From positions 1,240,001 to 1,304,000 of the forward strand of contig JAKJHU010000016.1 in the NCBI GenBank assembly GCA_022316685.1: a DNA stretch of 64,000 bases, written 5' to 3'. The stretch's first letter is position 1. Each line of letters begins with the position of its first letter. Positions 14,226-25,997 of the stretch are shown here, one piece after another. The notes under the pieces were generated by a model. That model was given only the letters and a program-made list of their open reading frames with translations. It was not told the DNA's origin and ran no database searches. The stretch is from Progne subis subis (Eukaryota; Chordata; Aves; Passeriformes; Hirundinidae). A program made the position numbers and the translations under genes.

Positions 14226-15015
14226 TATGACATCCATCACTGAGTAACTTCTCCTTATGAATGGAATGCACGACTTGCCAACTATGCTGATTTTTGAAAC
14301 ACTTTTGTTCTGCCAAGAAGCAATGAAACCTGAGAAGAAGCCAAGTAATGTCTCAATATTACCCTCTTCTTCGTTATTAGCTAAGTTAAGCATCGCTCTA
14401 TGCCTAATAGAACTGTTTATGTTCAGCAGCAGTGTAATGCTTCTCTAAGACAAAAGCTTGCTAGATGCAGGATATAAATGTGTCTGCCAGTGACAGCACA
14501 CTGATTTATGAGTGCTGAAAAACCAGTAATTTGAGTATAAGTTAGGTGTGGATCAGCAACCATTTATGGCCATCTACAAAGGCTGCGTAGCAATAAGTGC
14601 ATTATGGCAGCTATGGGAATAGGTGATTAGGAATTTCCTGTGGAAGTAGAATTTCTATTTTCCACAGTAAGAATTCCCACTCAGCTGCTATGACATTGTT
14701 TGGACTCTAGAGAGTTTCCTGCACAGGTGCTCCATGACCACTGGAAGGAACTGCAGACATGTTTGTGCAGCTAAAAAGCACGCAAATATGTTCTGTCAAC
14801 AATATGAAATCACAATTTAAAAAATGTTTCACTATACATGATGACGACACATGGCCAGAAAACAGTAACCTAATAACTGAATCTGGAGTTTACCACTAAT
14901 TTGTTGTGCAAGCACCATTAAGCCATTTCACTACACGCACCTCTGGGTGCTTACCACTTATTAGCTCCATTTACGCACTTGAGTACCACTAACCTGTAAA
15001 TCAATAGAGGCTGGG

Positions 15016-15107
15016 GTTGTTTTTTTTTCTTCTTTCTTTCTTGCCTTTTTTTTTTTTCTTCTTTCTTTCTTGCCTTTTTTTTTTTCTTCTTCTTCTTCTT
15101 TCTTTCT

Positions 15108-15146
<39 letters not shown>
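15016..15146. repeat. Polypyrimidine minisatellite ending in a T run
   Basis: Three near-copies of CTTCTTTCTTTCTTGCC are separated by T runs. The third is lengthened by extra CTT triplets, and the tract ends in about 35 T. The plus strand is purely pyrimidine apart from single G positions in each unit. Confidence 0.9.
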
Positions 15147-15954
15147 CCTGGCAGCTTTTATGTTTTCATGGGCCTTCATCACTCACACTTCCTTGCTCAC
15201 ATAATGTCAAAAATACCTGGCAGTGTTTCCACAAAGTACATCCTACTGAAAAGAGACAAAATTTGTTGCTGTTGTAAACCAGAATTATCAGTACAGGGCA
15301 GCAATCCTACACTGACAGGAATTTCACCGTAGGAGACTAAACAGTAACACCTATGCTAATCTGTATAAATTGTAATATCTGATAGACTTTCCCTTCTCCG
15401 ACAACAGAATTTCTGTTACAGTGATAATGTTGCCTCAATGATTATCTTTCCCATTGCTTTTCAATTTACTGCAATAAAAAGATTTTATTTTTACATTACA
15501 AAGGAGGTAATACAGCTCTAAGACCTGCTGTCCCAGTGAGTTATCGCAGATTTGCCCACCACTTGTTAGTGCAGTTTGGCTTCCCTGTGAGACAGTGATG
15601 TTAGAGCCCTGGCACTTCATTCCATAAAAAAATGCCTGGTGAAATAGATGAAATTGATGGAATAAATTCCATAAATAATGCCAGATGCAGGATTTGGACT
15701 TCCAGCAAGGACTGGTGAACTGAGGTTTATCAAACCAATGAAAGGAGTTATTGTGGTAAGATCTAGCGTACTAAGCCTTGGATGATCATATTACCTGGAT
15801 GAAGAAATTGAGCCACTTCTGAAGTACAACTCCAAATTCCAAGGCTTGCATTCCTTTTGGTAGAAAATATCCTTTTTATTGCATCATTCTTTGATAAAAC
15901 ATGACACATTTCATAATACAGGAACTTGATCTGCTATCATTACTATATATATCT

Positions 15955-16503
15955 GGGTCAGTTTAGCCTAGACTGGGGCTCTGTAGCCTGGGGAAGAGGA
16001 GGCTCTGGATAGGGAAAGGGTTGGATCTCATCCATGTACACATACACTAGAAGTGAGGTAGTAAAGGTGCTACAGCATTTCCAGCAAAGGGCAGCAGGGC
16101 TTGTGAAAGGACTAGAGAATGTGTCTTCCAAGGAACATCTGAGGGAGTTCAGTCTCAAGAAGAGGAGATTCAGGTTGATCACTGTCAACAACTCCCTGAG
16201 GTTTTGGTGAGGTAGGAGGTGGTCCCTTCTGTGCCTGCAGTGAGAGGACCAGAGGAAAGCCTTAAGCTGAGACTGCAGAGATTCAGATGAGATTCAGAAG
16301 AATTTTCTTTTTCATTGTTCAGGTGGTCAGGCATTGGAATAGGTTGCCAACCTATTGAGGTGGTGGAGCCACTGTCCTTGGAGATGTTCAAGAGCTGTCT
16401 GAATCCGGGTGATGGTTTAGTGGTGTAGGAGTTACAGTGGTAGTGCTGGGTTGATTGTTGGACTTCATGATCTTAAAGGTCTCTTTCAACCTAGATAATT
16501 CTG
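15955..16503 (+). repeat. CR1 LINE fragment, mosaic
   Basis: Plus-strand CR1 3' sequence. It includes ccagcaaagggcagcagggc, gggagttcagtctcaagaag, the block around 16330-16400 (attggaataggttgcc, ggtggtggagccactgtcc, ttggagatgttcaag) and an ending, gacttcatgatcttaaagg. The first 60 bases resemble a segment that recurs later in the same fragment, so at least two CR1 pieces appear to be joined. Confidence 0.75.
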
Positions 16504-16527
16504 TTCTAAAGCAGAAAGAACTGGCTT

Positions 16528-16803
16528 TTTTCAGTGGCACCCGCTGCCAGGACCAGAGGCAATGGGTACAAACTAAAACACAGGAGGCTCCTTCTGAAGA
16601 TCAGGAAACACTTTTTCACTTTGAGCTTGACCTAGCACTGGCACACCTTACCCAGAGAGATATCCATCCTTAGAGATATTCAAGAGCCATCATGAATGTG
16701 GTCCTGGGCAACTGGCTCTTGGTGGCCCTACCTGAACCCCCTGAAAGGGATTGGAGCACATGACCTCCAGAGATCCCTTCCCCTATCAGGCATTCTGTGG
16801 TTC
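16528..16803 (+). repeat. CR1 LINE fragment (3' end)
   Basis: A second plus-strand CR1 3' end directly follows the previous one. It has gaccagaggcaatgggtac, cttacccagagagatatcc, the ggtggccctacctgaacccc block and a terminal cctccagagatcccttcccc with ATTCTGTGG at the tail. Confidence 0.8.
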
Positions 16804-16859
16804 TTTGAACTGCCAGGCTCACAGGGTTTTGATCACTGGCACAAATCTGGGTGAAGGCA

Positions 16860-17215
16860 AGTTTATAGGGTTTTATATGGGAGCTGGTGCTGGATCTAAC
16901 ACTGTTCATCCACTTCATTAATAATCTGGATGATGGGATAGAGTGCATCCTCGGCAAGTTTTCATAAGATATAAAACCAGGAGGAGTAGTGGATATGTAA
17001 GATCATTGGGCTGCTATTAAGAGGCACCTCAACAAGAAAAAGAACCTATGAAGTTCCCACAAGAGAGAATACAAAGTCCTGCATCATGGAAACATTAGCA
17101 AGCTCTGGCTGCCGACAAGATAGAAAGTAGTTTTGCAGAGAAGGACCTGGGGGTTCTGAAGGACAACATTAACATTAATGAGCCAACAATATGCCATAGT
17201 CCCACAGATAAGAGC
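16860..17215 (+). repeat. CR1 LINE fragment (reverse transcriptase 3' coding region, decayed)
   Basis: Unlike the other copies, this one retains the end of the CR1 ORF2 reverse-transcriptase region. A decayed frame around 16900-16980 reads approximately FINNLDDGIECIL followed by a GKF-type motif, then an in-frame stop and an LKPGG-like segment. The later blocks gtcctgcatcatgga and gagaaggacctgggggttctg are typical of CR1. It is dead: it has stops and lacks a 3' end. Confidence 0.65.
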
Positions 17216-18579
17216 AGCACAGAGCAATGGAAAACTGTAAGAGGCAGCAAAAGAAAAGAAGTAAAGAGCAGCAGAAGGAAACTGCTACACACTGATTCAA
17301 ACTACCTCTGCCACTATCACTTCACAAAAGGGACTGGGAGTAGCCCCCAGTGACAACAAGGGGAATGAAGACAAGGAAGATGGAAGAAATGGTATCTGGA
17401 GTGAACTTAAGCCTCAGAAAAGGGAAAGAAAGGTGTTTTGCCTGAGTCTTTCAATACTTGTCTTCTTTCTCAATACACAAATCACTAATTAAATATTTAT
17501 GGCAATTAATTCTCCCACTGGAGTCTTCTCATAATAGCCCTCTGACTCTGCACAGCCATAGCCTACCACTCCACAAGCCTGCCCTTGACATTTCTCCTCA
17601 CATGCATACACACAGCAGCTGACCCCACACTGTTTCTTACAGATCCTCAAAACTTCCCTTCACCTGTACCCAGACTGTACCAGCATCCCAACAGTAATGA
17701 ATCTATCACAAATCTATGGTGCCAGCAGTGCCCCCAATATTAAACGCTATCCAAGTATCCCAGTGTCTCTAGTTAGAAAATCTTTTCAGCATGTTGAATC
17801 CTTTCATCTGGAATTTAGCCTAAGATTGTTGTTCAAGAGGGTAAAAGTTGCTTTCTTATCTCTGTCTTGTTTCACCCCAGTGCTGCCATATTAGTTTGTG
17901 TGGCCTGTCCTGCATTCAGGACCTACAGGTGATAGCTCTTTCACTGTTGTGATCTTACTGTTTTTCCATCCTCCCACAAAAGAAAGCAGAGTCAATAAGA
18001 TAACATCTGCAAGCTACCAAACGTTAAATATATCTGCTCTGGTTTTAACCTAGAATTTAGCCATGTAAACATCTGTACTTATGCAAGCCAAAACCTACAG
18101 GTTCTGCTCACGTATTGGCACAGTATCTGAAAAACCAAAAACAGGACATCTGCTGTGTGATTACACAGTATGTCACCTAACTGAACAATTCCCCAATATA
18201 AAGCAAAGAGAAAGAAAACTTTCTGAAGCAACTTTACTACTAAAGAAATCATCAGCCTTTAGAGCAAAGTGCAATATCTGGTGTTTTCCCCTGGAATTGC
18301 ATGTGCATAAGAACAGCTGTGCTGAGGATCTAAAGACCATAAATATATATGAGATATAACTTATTTCCCACAAAAAAAAAATCCATTATGTATACAGCAG
18401 GGAATCAGTAATCTGATCTAAATCAATTAGAGACTACATGGGAGTGACTGAAACAAGGAAATGTCTGAAACACGAAGTGCTGTCTAACTGCTTGAAAACA
18501 TCCCAGTTGGCTCCTTCAGTCAGCTCAGGATACCTGAGGCAAGACAAAAATCCATCATATTTTCCTTCTGCCAGGGATC

Positions 18580-18690
18580 AGATGCCTGGACAGGGTCCTG
18601 GACAGCTGGCTCAGGGTGTCTCTGTGCAGGCAGACACTTGTTGATCCAAGGCCCTTCCCACCTCAGCCTTTCTGTGATTCTATGGGATTG
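18580..18690 (+). repeat. CR1 LINE 3' end
   Basis: This short plus-strand CR1 terminus has gtcctggacagctggctcag, ttgatccaaggcccttccc and a tail, tttctgtgattctatggg, carrying the CR1-type terminal octamer. Confidence 0.75.
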
Positions 18691-19593
18691 CCATTGCACA
18701 AACTCATAAGGATGACCAACCCTACTTTGCCATTTCAGCCTTTAAAAACTCTCAGACAGAAACCTCTGGTTAAGAGTATTAAAACATGTATTTTCTGTCA
18801 AGGGTGAGTATAGAGACACACATTTCCCCAGGTCCCTTTCCAGCCTCAGCAGCTGTGCCCTGACTCCCCAGGGCTCACTCCATGGTGCCCATTGGTTCAG
18901 GACCCCACGTCACCCCGCAGGGTTCCCCTCACCCTGCTCCAGTTGTGGAACAGGAGGACAGGTCCAGCTCCCCCCAGCCCTGCCCTCCCCAGAGCCAGGC
19001 CCAGCCACGGACTGCTGGCCCAGCCTGGCCCTGCAGGGTCCCATTGCCATGGCACTGACCAGCCACGTCTGACCCTGTGCGTATCATTCGTCCACCCGTC
19101 ACCATATGTGCAAGTACGCTCCTGAATACATTAGGTATTAAATTTATCCTTGAACACATAATTAGCATCACCAGAGTTAAAATTTAAGCATTTATCTAAG
19201 TGTTTACAGTCATCGCCCTCAGGACAAAAACAGTGTAACCTGTGTGAGAATAACTGAAGAGTATTTATTAAAACTAATAATTAGGGAGGGTTTAGGCATT
19301 AGTAAAATAAATTTTTGCAGCCATCTTAGGGTTCCAGAGATTTGGCCATGAATTTTACCTATGTAACTCACGTTTACATATCCTGAGGTTATTTCTAGGG
19401 GAGAAGTAAAATTCAGTGCCAACATTAAGTTGTGCTGTGTAATTTAAAACTGAATAAATTGATCTATAGAGTGGCATTATAAAAGTGTGGTCTATATTTT
19501 CACAGAGTTATTCTGAATATGCTCATTTTAAATTTGATGGAGCTTTTTGTTTGGTTTGGATTTGGGTTCTGTGTGAAGGCAAATATACTTTCT

Positions 19594-19870
19594 TTCACAG
19601 AACCACAGAACAGCTGAGGTGGGAACAGAACTCCAGAGGTCATCTGATCCAACACTCACACAAGACCTCCTAAAGCTGGTTGCCCAGGACCATATTGAGA
19701 GAGCTTTTGACTATCTCCAAAGATAGCGATTCCACACACCCCTTGGACACCTTGTGCCAGTGTTCAGTCACTATCACAGTGATTTTCCTGTGATGAGTAG
19801 CAGAAGAATTCTCTCTCTAACTGGGTGCAAATCTGGTACTATACATCCTTCCCTTTTATTTACTTACCGT
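19594..19870 (-). repeat. CR1 LINE fragment
   Basis: Antisense CR1 3' end. It starts ttcacagaaccacagaacag, continues with ccagaggtcatctgatccaa, tggttgcccaggaccatatt and a block matching the GATTCCACA region, and fades after about 19800. Confidence 0.8.
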
Positions 19871-20301
19871 GGTAATTTATCAGCTAACTGGCAAACAGCA
19901 GTTCTGATAGTGCAATTATTTTTATGCTTATTGAAAGATTTGAATATGACTCCCTTGTCTGAAAAAAAAAAACCAGAAACGGGGAAAAAAGGCAGAAACC
20001 GAGGGCCTCTAATGGCACTAGAGAGTAGCTTTGGAGCAGAAACTGTAATGATTACAGAACTAAAAATACATGAGAACTATCAAAAATGTTCATGAGGAAC
20101 ATTTGAGTAAATTACAGAACAAGTTGAGTCATTTTGTAGGACACAACTAGAGGAACAAGAGATTATTGATATGCCGCTGGAAAATATGTCTTAAACATAG
20201 TCGATCCACTGCCAATCTTGCAGCACTGTTGTAGCAACTGTAATTAGGACAGAATAACATTTAAGAGCATCTAAACTATTAAAACAAGTGAAGTGGCGAT
20301 G

Positions 20302-20316
20302 GTGCCCCTCTCTGGT
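20302..20316 (-). promoter_or_regulatory. Candidate CTCF-like site
   Basis: The sequence gtgcccctctctggt resembles a reverse-complement CTCF core but is a weaker match than the other two. Confidence 0.25.
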
Positions 20317-23300
20317 CATTAGCTATGTATCAGATGCTGTTTGATCACATTTTTATAGCTTCCAGACTGATTTACATGTGCAGGAAATTATCCCACAACA
20401 TTTTAAATATCAATCATCACAGCTCTTCAGAATGTATTTTAACATCATTTGATTTCCCAGTAGAGAAAAAGACACATGCAGTGTATTTATAGTTCTTCCA
20501 GTGCTGTCTAGTCTGGGAAATGAACCATCTATTTTAAAAATGCATTTGTTTTGGTTATATTTCCAAACTGATGACTAAAACATTTTAAATACCTAAATAA
20601 CAATAAGCATTATTTTTTACATTTTCTCACCAAAAAAAGAAACCTCAGAGTTGTGTATGACGCAAATTGATAGCAGCAGGAGTTGAAGAGCAAATAAGGA
20701 CAGACACACAGATAAGAAATTAAAACTGCGCAAATTTCATTTGCATATTCACCAGAGAATATGGATTTTCATCTGTGATATTGAATTAAGCTTTTACGTC
20801 CACACTCTTCCTTACATATAACAGTCATGTTTTCAGCATAAATGCAGAATTAAACCTGAGCTCACATCCTTTCCTCTAATTTATTTTCTTTTTAAGTAGC
20901 TAGGCCATGGAGCCCTTATTAAGCATGAAAGTGCATGGGAGCTGCAGTGGCTGCTTTCAGGTTCCACAGGGTGTGCAGGATCAGGCTGGCAGTGGAGCTC
21001 ATTAACAAACCAACGTTTTAGCTATTGCTGAGCAGTGCTTGCACAGGGGCAAGGCTTTCTCCCTTCCCCTCTCTGACCACGAGCAAGCAGGTTTGGAGCA
21101 CACAAGATGCTGGGAAAGGACATAACCTGGGCAAAGGGACACTCCTTGCCATCTGATGGCACGCTCAGCAACAAAACTGGATGGGAGTCACAGGAAAAAA
21201 AGTCAAGATAATATTTCTCATGTGAAGAGTCTAAAAAAATTGGGGCTAGAGGGCTGGCAAGTATTCAATTTTCCACCACTAATAAAGGAGAAAAGTGTAT
21301 CATTCTCCAGTACTTTTGCTTACATCTTACAAGCGTTTTTAAGCATTAGTCAGGTATTGAAGTTTCCTGATTAAAATTTCAAATAAGAGAAAATAATAAA
21401 ATAAGCCTTATAATTCTATGCTTTCTAACAGTAATCTTTTGGTAGAGTAACACATTAAGAAAAAGGACACGCAAAGCAATCACACAGAGATGAGAGATTT
21501 TCCAGGGCAGAGAGTTCCTCCAAGCGAGCTCAAGGCTGAGCCAAGCCCAGAGCCCCTCTGCCTGTTTATCTCTTACTTTTTATACATTTGTGGGTCTGGC
21601 TGTGGATTGGCTTCTGGAGTTTTCACCTCCCAGCCGAATGGCCAGACCAACTGTCAGTTACAATTGTTTTCAGGTGAGAAATATGCAAACAAAGGACAGA
21701 GAATGAAAAACAAAGGATTTGTTTATGTTACATCTGTGGGAAAAGGTAGAAACTGCTCCTAATATTGTACAGTAGCTAAAAAGTCTGACTCCATCTTATG
21801 AACAATCAAAAGGCTTTAAAAAACTCAGAAAAACCAGGGTGACACACCTCAACATATTCACCCCCAGATACTAATTTCTTTACTCACTTCAAATAGGAAT
21901 GACTTAGAAAAGTTGGTGGGGTTTTTTGGAACATGTTCCATCCATTCTACTTATACTGCCAATAATGATTAAAAGAATGATTTCTATCAACAGTCTGTAG
22001 ATTAAAGTACATGTCTCAAACAATACAATATCCTATCACTTCTATTTTTATCTGATTTTCATAAGGACTTCTCATATTAACTTATTTTTCCTTATTTAAT
22101 GCCACTTACTTAATATCACTTGAACAGTTATTGAGGAAAAAGGAAAAGAAGTAAGTGTCATACATAATTTACAGTTTCTTTTGATTAATCGTCTTCTGTG
22201 GCAGAACTGTTCATATTTCATGTTAATAGCTTGGGAACATGCAGTAGTTCTACTGGACTAACACTATATAAAAGCTACTGCTCAATTATTCATACACAGA
22301 TTAAAGTGAATTTAAACTGTGGTCTTGGAATATCAGGAAAATATTAAATTACCAAGAATTACTAATATAGAAACCTTCAAAGAAGTTATAGAAATAAAAT
22401 TCTCAGCTACAACCTACTGCTATCTTTTTGGTCCAAAAATCAAAAGAAAACGGGAAAACTTCTTTTCTTTCTTTTTTTAAAATATGGTCATTTACTTTTT
22501 CACAATTTCAATTAATTGTGCCAAGGATTTTGGACACTTTCGTTCTTTCTAAAGGAGATTATTTCAAGGGATAAATTACAGGAGTAGTTCACAGGATTTA
22601 TGCTGACCTCAAGCCCTGTGCAGTCCTCTCATGACTAAAAGGGCAAGCTGGAGCTAAACACTTCCTTCCCTGTTCATGCCTACAAGCTGTAACATTAATG
22701 CCTTCAGATTTATCACCAGTTTGGAGGAAATAAGGGAAAAAATGAACCTAGCATTGTGGAGCAATATCATTCTGTAATAAGAGTTACAAAGAGTTGTCAA
22801 AGAATCCAATTATGCCTTTCTCAATGAATTTTGGCACTCATTTTGGGAAGGTCAAGGGTATAATTCAGAAAACCCAGGTAAGTAACATACAGCCAGTCTC
22901 TCACCTGACACCTTGTTTTACACGAAGAGTTGCTAGTTGTTATGAACCCAGTAAGAAAGCACTTGGACTCTGAAAGGTATCATTTAAAATTCTACTTATT
23001 AGAGATAACACTATAATGAGAGAGAAATAAAGGCAATTTTGTGTCCTGTTGGCTGCTGGCAACTCTGAATGTTCAGCATTGAATCATTCCCTGATGCACG
23101 TGTAGCGCATCCTGCAGACATCATCCACGGAATTTTGGTAATTTGAGCTATTATAGGATTTTATTGCAAGAAAACAACTCTATTCGTCATTTCTACTATC
23201 AAACAGAAAGGATGTTCACATGGGAACTTCTTGCTGTGCCTTTAGATAAAGGCAAAGCCACGCAGGTGCCGTAATCTCTGGTACGTGGTGGGAGTTGCCT

Positions 23301-25698
23301 GCAGGCTCTTTTTTCACGGGGCATGGGCTGAGTCTGTCCTGAAGCCAAGGGACAAAGGCAGCAAGCATCAGGCTGAAGGCAAAGCTGCACATGCAGCCCA
23401 GCTCAGGCTGACTGTTTTGTGGGTCACTAATGATATATTATGGTCTTCTGGTCAGGATCACTACACACATCCTTCAGCCTGTTTCTCCTAGAACTAATGC
23501 TGTATCTTTCACAGAGGGACACTGGAAGGCATTTACATTTATCCCCAGAAGTTTTACATGTTCATCCTGAAAGCTCGCACTCTCACAAACGCTGTTCTAC
23601 TGCAGAGAGAGCACAGGTCTCCTTATGAAGCTCACATACAACTACCAAAATTCTACTTCCACCATCCCTTCTTCTTTCCTGTAACTGTGTACCATTAAGT
23701 ACCTCATTCAGAAATTAACATTAAGTTAATCTAATTGCACAAGCACACAGCTAATTTTCCCCCACACACTTGTTCAGTTGCAGTAAATGCTTACATTACG
23801 CATGTGGCTTTTTGCTAATTTTTAGTATCTTCATTTGCTCCTTTCTCAAAGAGAATGTGCTCCTTATTTCTACCACTCAGTTCTACTTGTATTCACCTCT
23901 GTTCATCCCAGCTATGAAGAAACAGCAGCTTGCATACATGCACACCTCACGTGCTCACAGCCCCCTGTCTGGACACCCATCCTTCTTCCCTTCTATCTGC
24001 AAGACAAAACTGAGCAAGGAAATCTGAGTGAGTGTGAGTATGTGTGTATATACCTGTCTGTGTGGGCTTTGGTGTTTATCTACCCAAAAGCACACAGGTA
24101 TACACGTGCACTTGGCTGGGTCCTGGAGTGGAAGAGGATGCAAGAAAGCTCAATGGGACACAAACACACATCCCTGCAGGAGGTGAAAGAAACAGTTATT
24201 TCTCTACCTGCAAGCTGCAACATGTAGGATCTAAAGATGCTGCTCTCAGGACTGAGCAGAGCTCAAATTCAAGGATAAATTATACCTTCAAACAGCAAAC
24301 TCAAACTCTGAAAGTAAGGTTAAAGCCCTGCACCCAGAACTCCCTGTATCTGATTTCTGGGGAGCATGACTTTGATATCCTGCCTCTACAAATCACTGCT
24401 TTCTGTACTAATGTTCAAATTGTGGTGCACCAGAAGTACACATAGAAAATGAACACTGCTCACCTCTATGCAGAGCACATATAAACAACTGGGGCCACAC
24501 TGCAGCCATGCAGTCGTGGTGCCTCCTGTGGCACTCACAGGCAGGAGCCCAGCACACTGGTTAAACTGGCCACTGCACAAGGCAGACCATGGTCAGTGCA
24601 CACACTGATGTTGTTGAAAAGGCCAGTGTCAGGAACCTCTGGCAGGCATCTATGGAAATGTTTCCAGGCTCGTTCTAACTGAAGGTAAACTTCAAGCCTA
24701 ACGTGTGACAAATGAGGTGTGACGCCTTCTACCATGAGAAAGAAAAGTGACAGGACCACACGAAAATACCTACTACGTCTGTGAAATGCTTAAAAGACCA
24801 CCTGCCACTTTGGCTTAAATCCTTAATATCATTAGTTCACTAGCTAAGTAATATTCGGAACATCAACTTTTATTAGGAGAGAAAAATTTCATTCAGAAAT
24901 TTTTACACAGAATTAAAATAATTCAATCAGAAAGATATGCTGAATTTTTATCCTACATCGGGTGCATCTTTTTAATCATCACTACATTGCACAGCCAGAG
25001 TACTATTGTCACAAGCACAGGTGATCTAATCATTAATTAATTAAATGCTGCAATCAGAAATACAGCACAGCAAGCCTTTGGGTCTAAATGAGACATTCTA
25101 ATCAGATTTAAATACATCAGTTGTTCCAGCTACTTCAATGACCTTTGTATTCATGTTGGGTTTTTTTTTTATTATGATGAGACAATCCATGTAAAAAATG
25201 CTGTTTACCCAAGTACAAAACTGCATTAACTGTAGGCACTTATCAGTACTTGCCTAATTCTGTCTTAATTCTTGAAGCAGCTGTTGGGTTTGTTTTGATA
25301 ATTTATTAGGACTAATTTTCACAGATTTAAGTTCACAGTATTTATTTGAGGTTTGGGTTTTTGGGTGTTTTGTTGTTTTGGGTTTTTTTTTTCAGTCTGG
25401 CCACAGCACGTCAGTATCATGATCACTTTCTAAATTCAGTTTGCTTCAAATTTCAATAATTTTATAGAACTTGTAGTTGTGAAAATAGGAAACAAATATA
25501 ACAACAGGTTTCAACATCAGAAGAGAAAGTTCACCTAAAATAACAGTGAATATAATAATTTTCCCGACTAAACTCCAAATTATTTTTTTAACTACCAAAA
25601 GTGAATGATGCTGAGGACCAACCTCCCTTAATCTGGCGATTTGGGCGCTGTTTTTCAGAAAGCTGCAGTAAAATGTATCTGCATTACTCTTGCTGTTT

Positions 25699-25713
25699 AC
25701 TGCCCTCTCGTGG
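25699..25713 (-). promoter_or_regulatory. Candidate CTCF site
   Basis: The plus-strand sequence actgccctctcgtgg is a close match to the reverse complement of the CTCF core (CCACNAGRKGGCAG on the minus strand). Occupancy cannot be told from sequence. Confidence 0.45.
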
Positions 25714-25958
25714 ATTCATCAAAGAAAAATCTGAGAAAAGGAGTCTGTAAAGAGGCTAAGAATATACAGGCACCCCGGAGATTGTTTTCCCAAGCCCTGT
25801 AAAGCCTCTGTGCATGTCTGACTTTGGTCACAGACGTGGGCCACAGGAATTAGCACCCAGAAATATACATAGGCATTTACAGGACTAATCTCTAATCAGG
25901 GAATAAATATATTAACAACACTTTGCATTCAAATTATAGCATTTCATGTCTAAAAAAA

Positions 25959-25997
25959 ATATATATATATATATGTGTGTGTGTGTATATATATATG
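25959..25997. repeat. (AT)n(GT)n(AT)n compound microsatellite
   Basis: An AT tract is followed by a GT tract and a second AT tract, about 39 bases in total. This is typical slippage-prone sequence. Confidence 0.85.

Noticed and set aside
14961..15277. Lys/Glu-rich and Phe/Leu-rich open frames near 15 kb
   Set aside because: They are translations of the polypyrimidine minisatellite and its T run.
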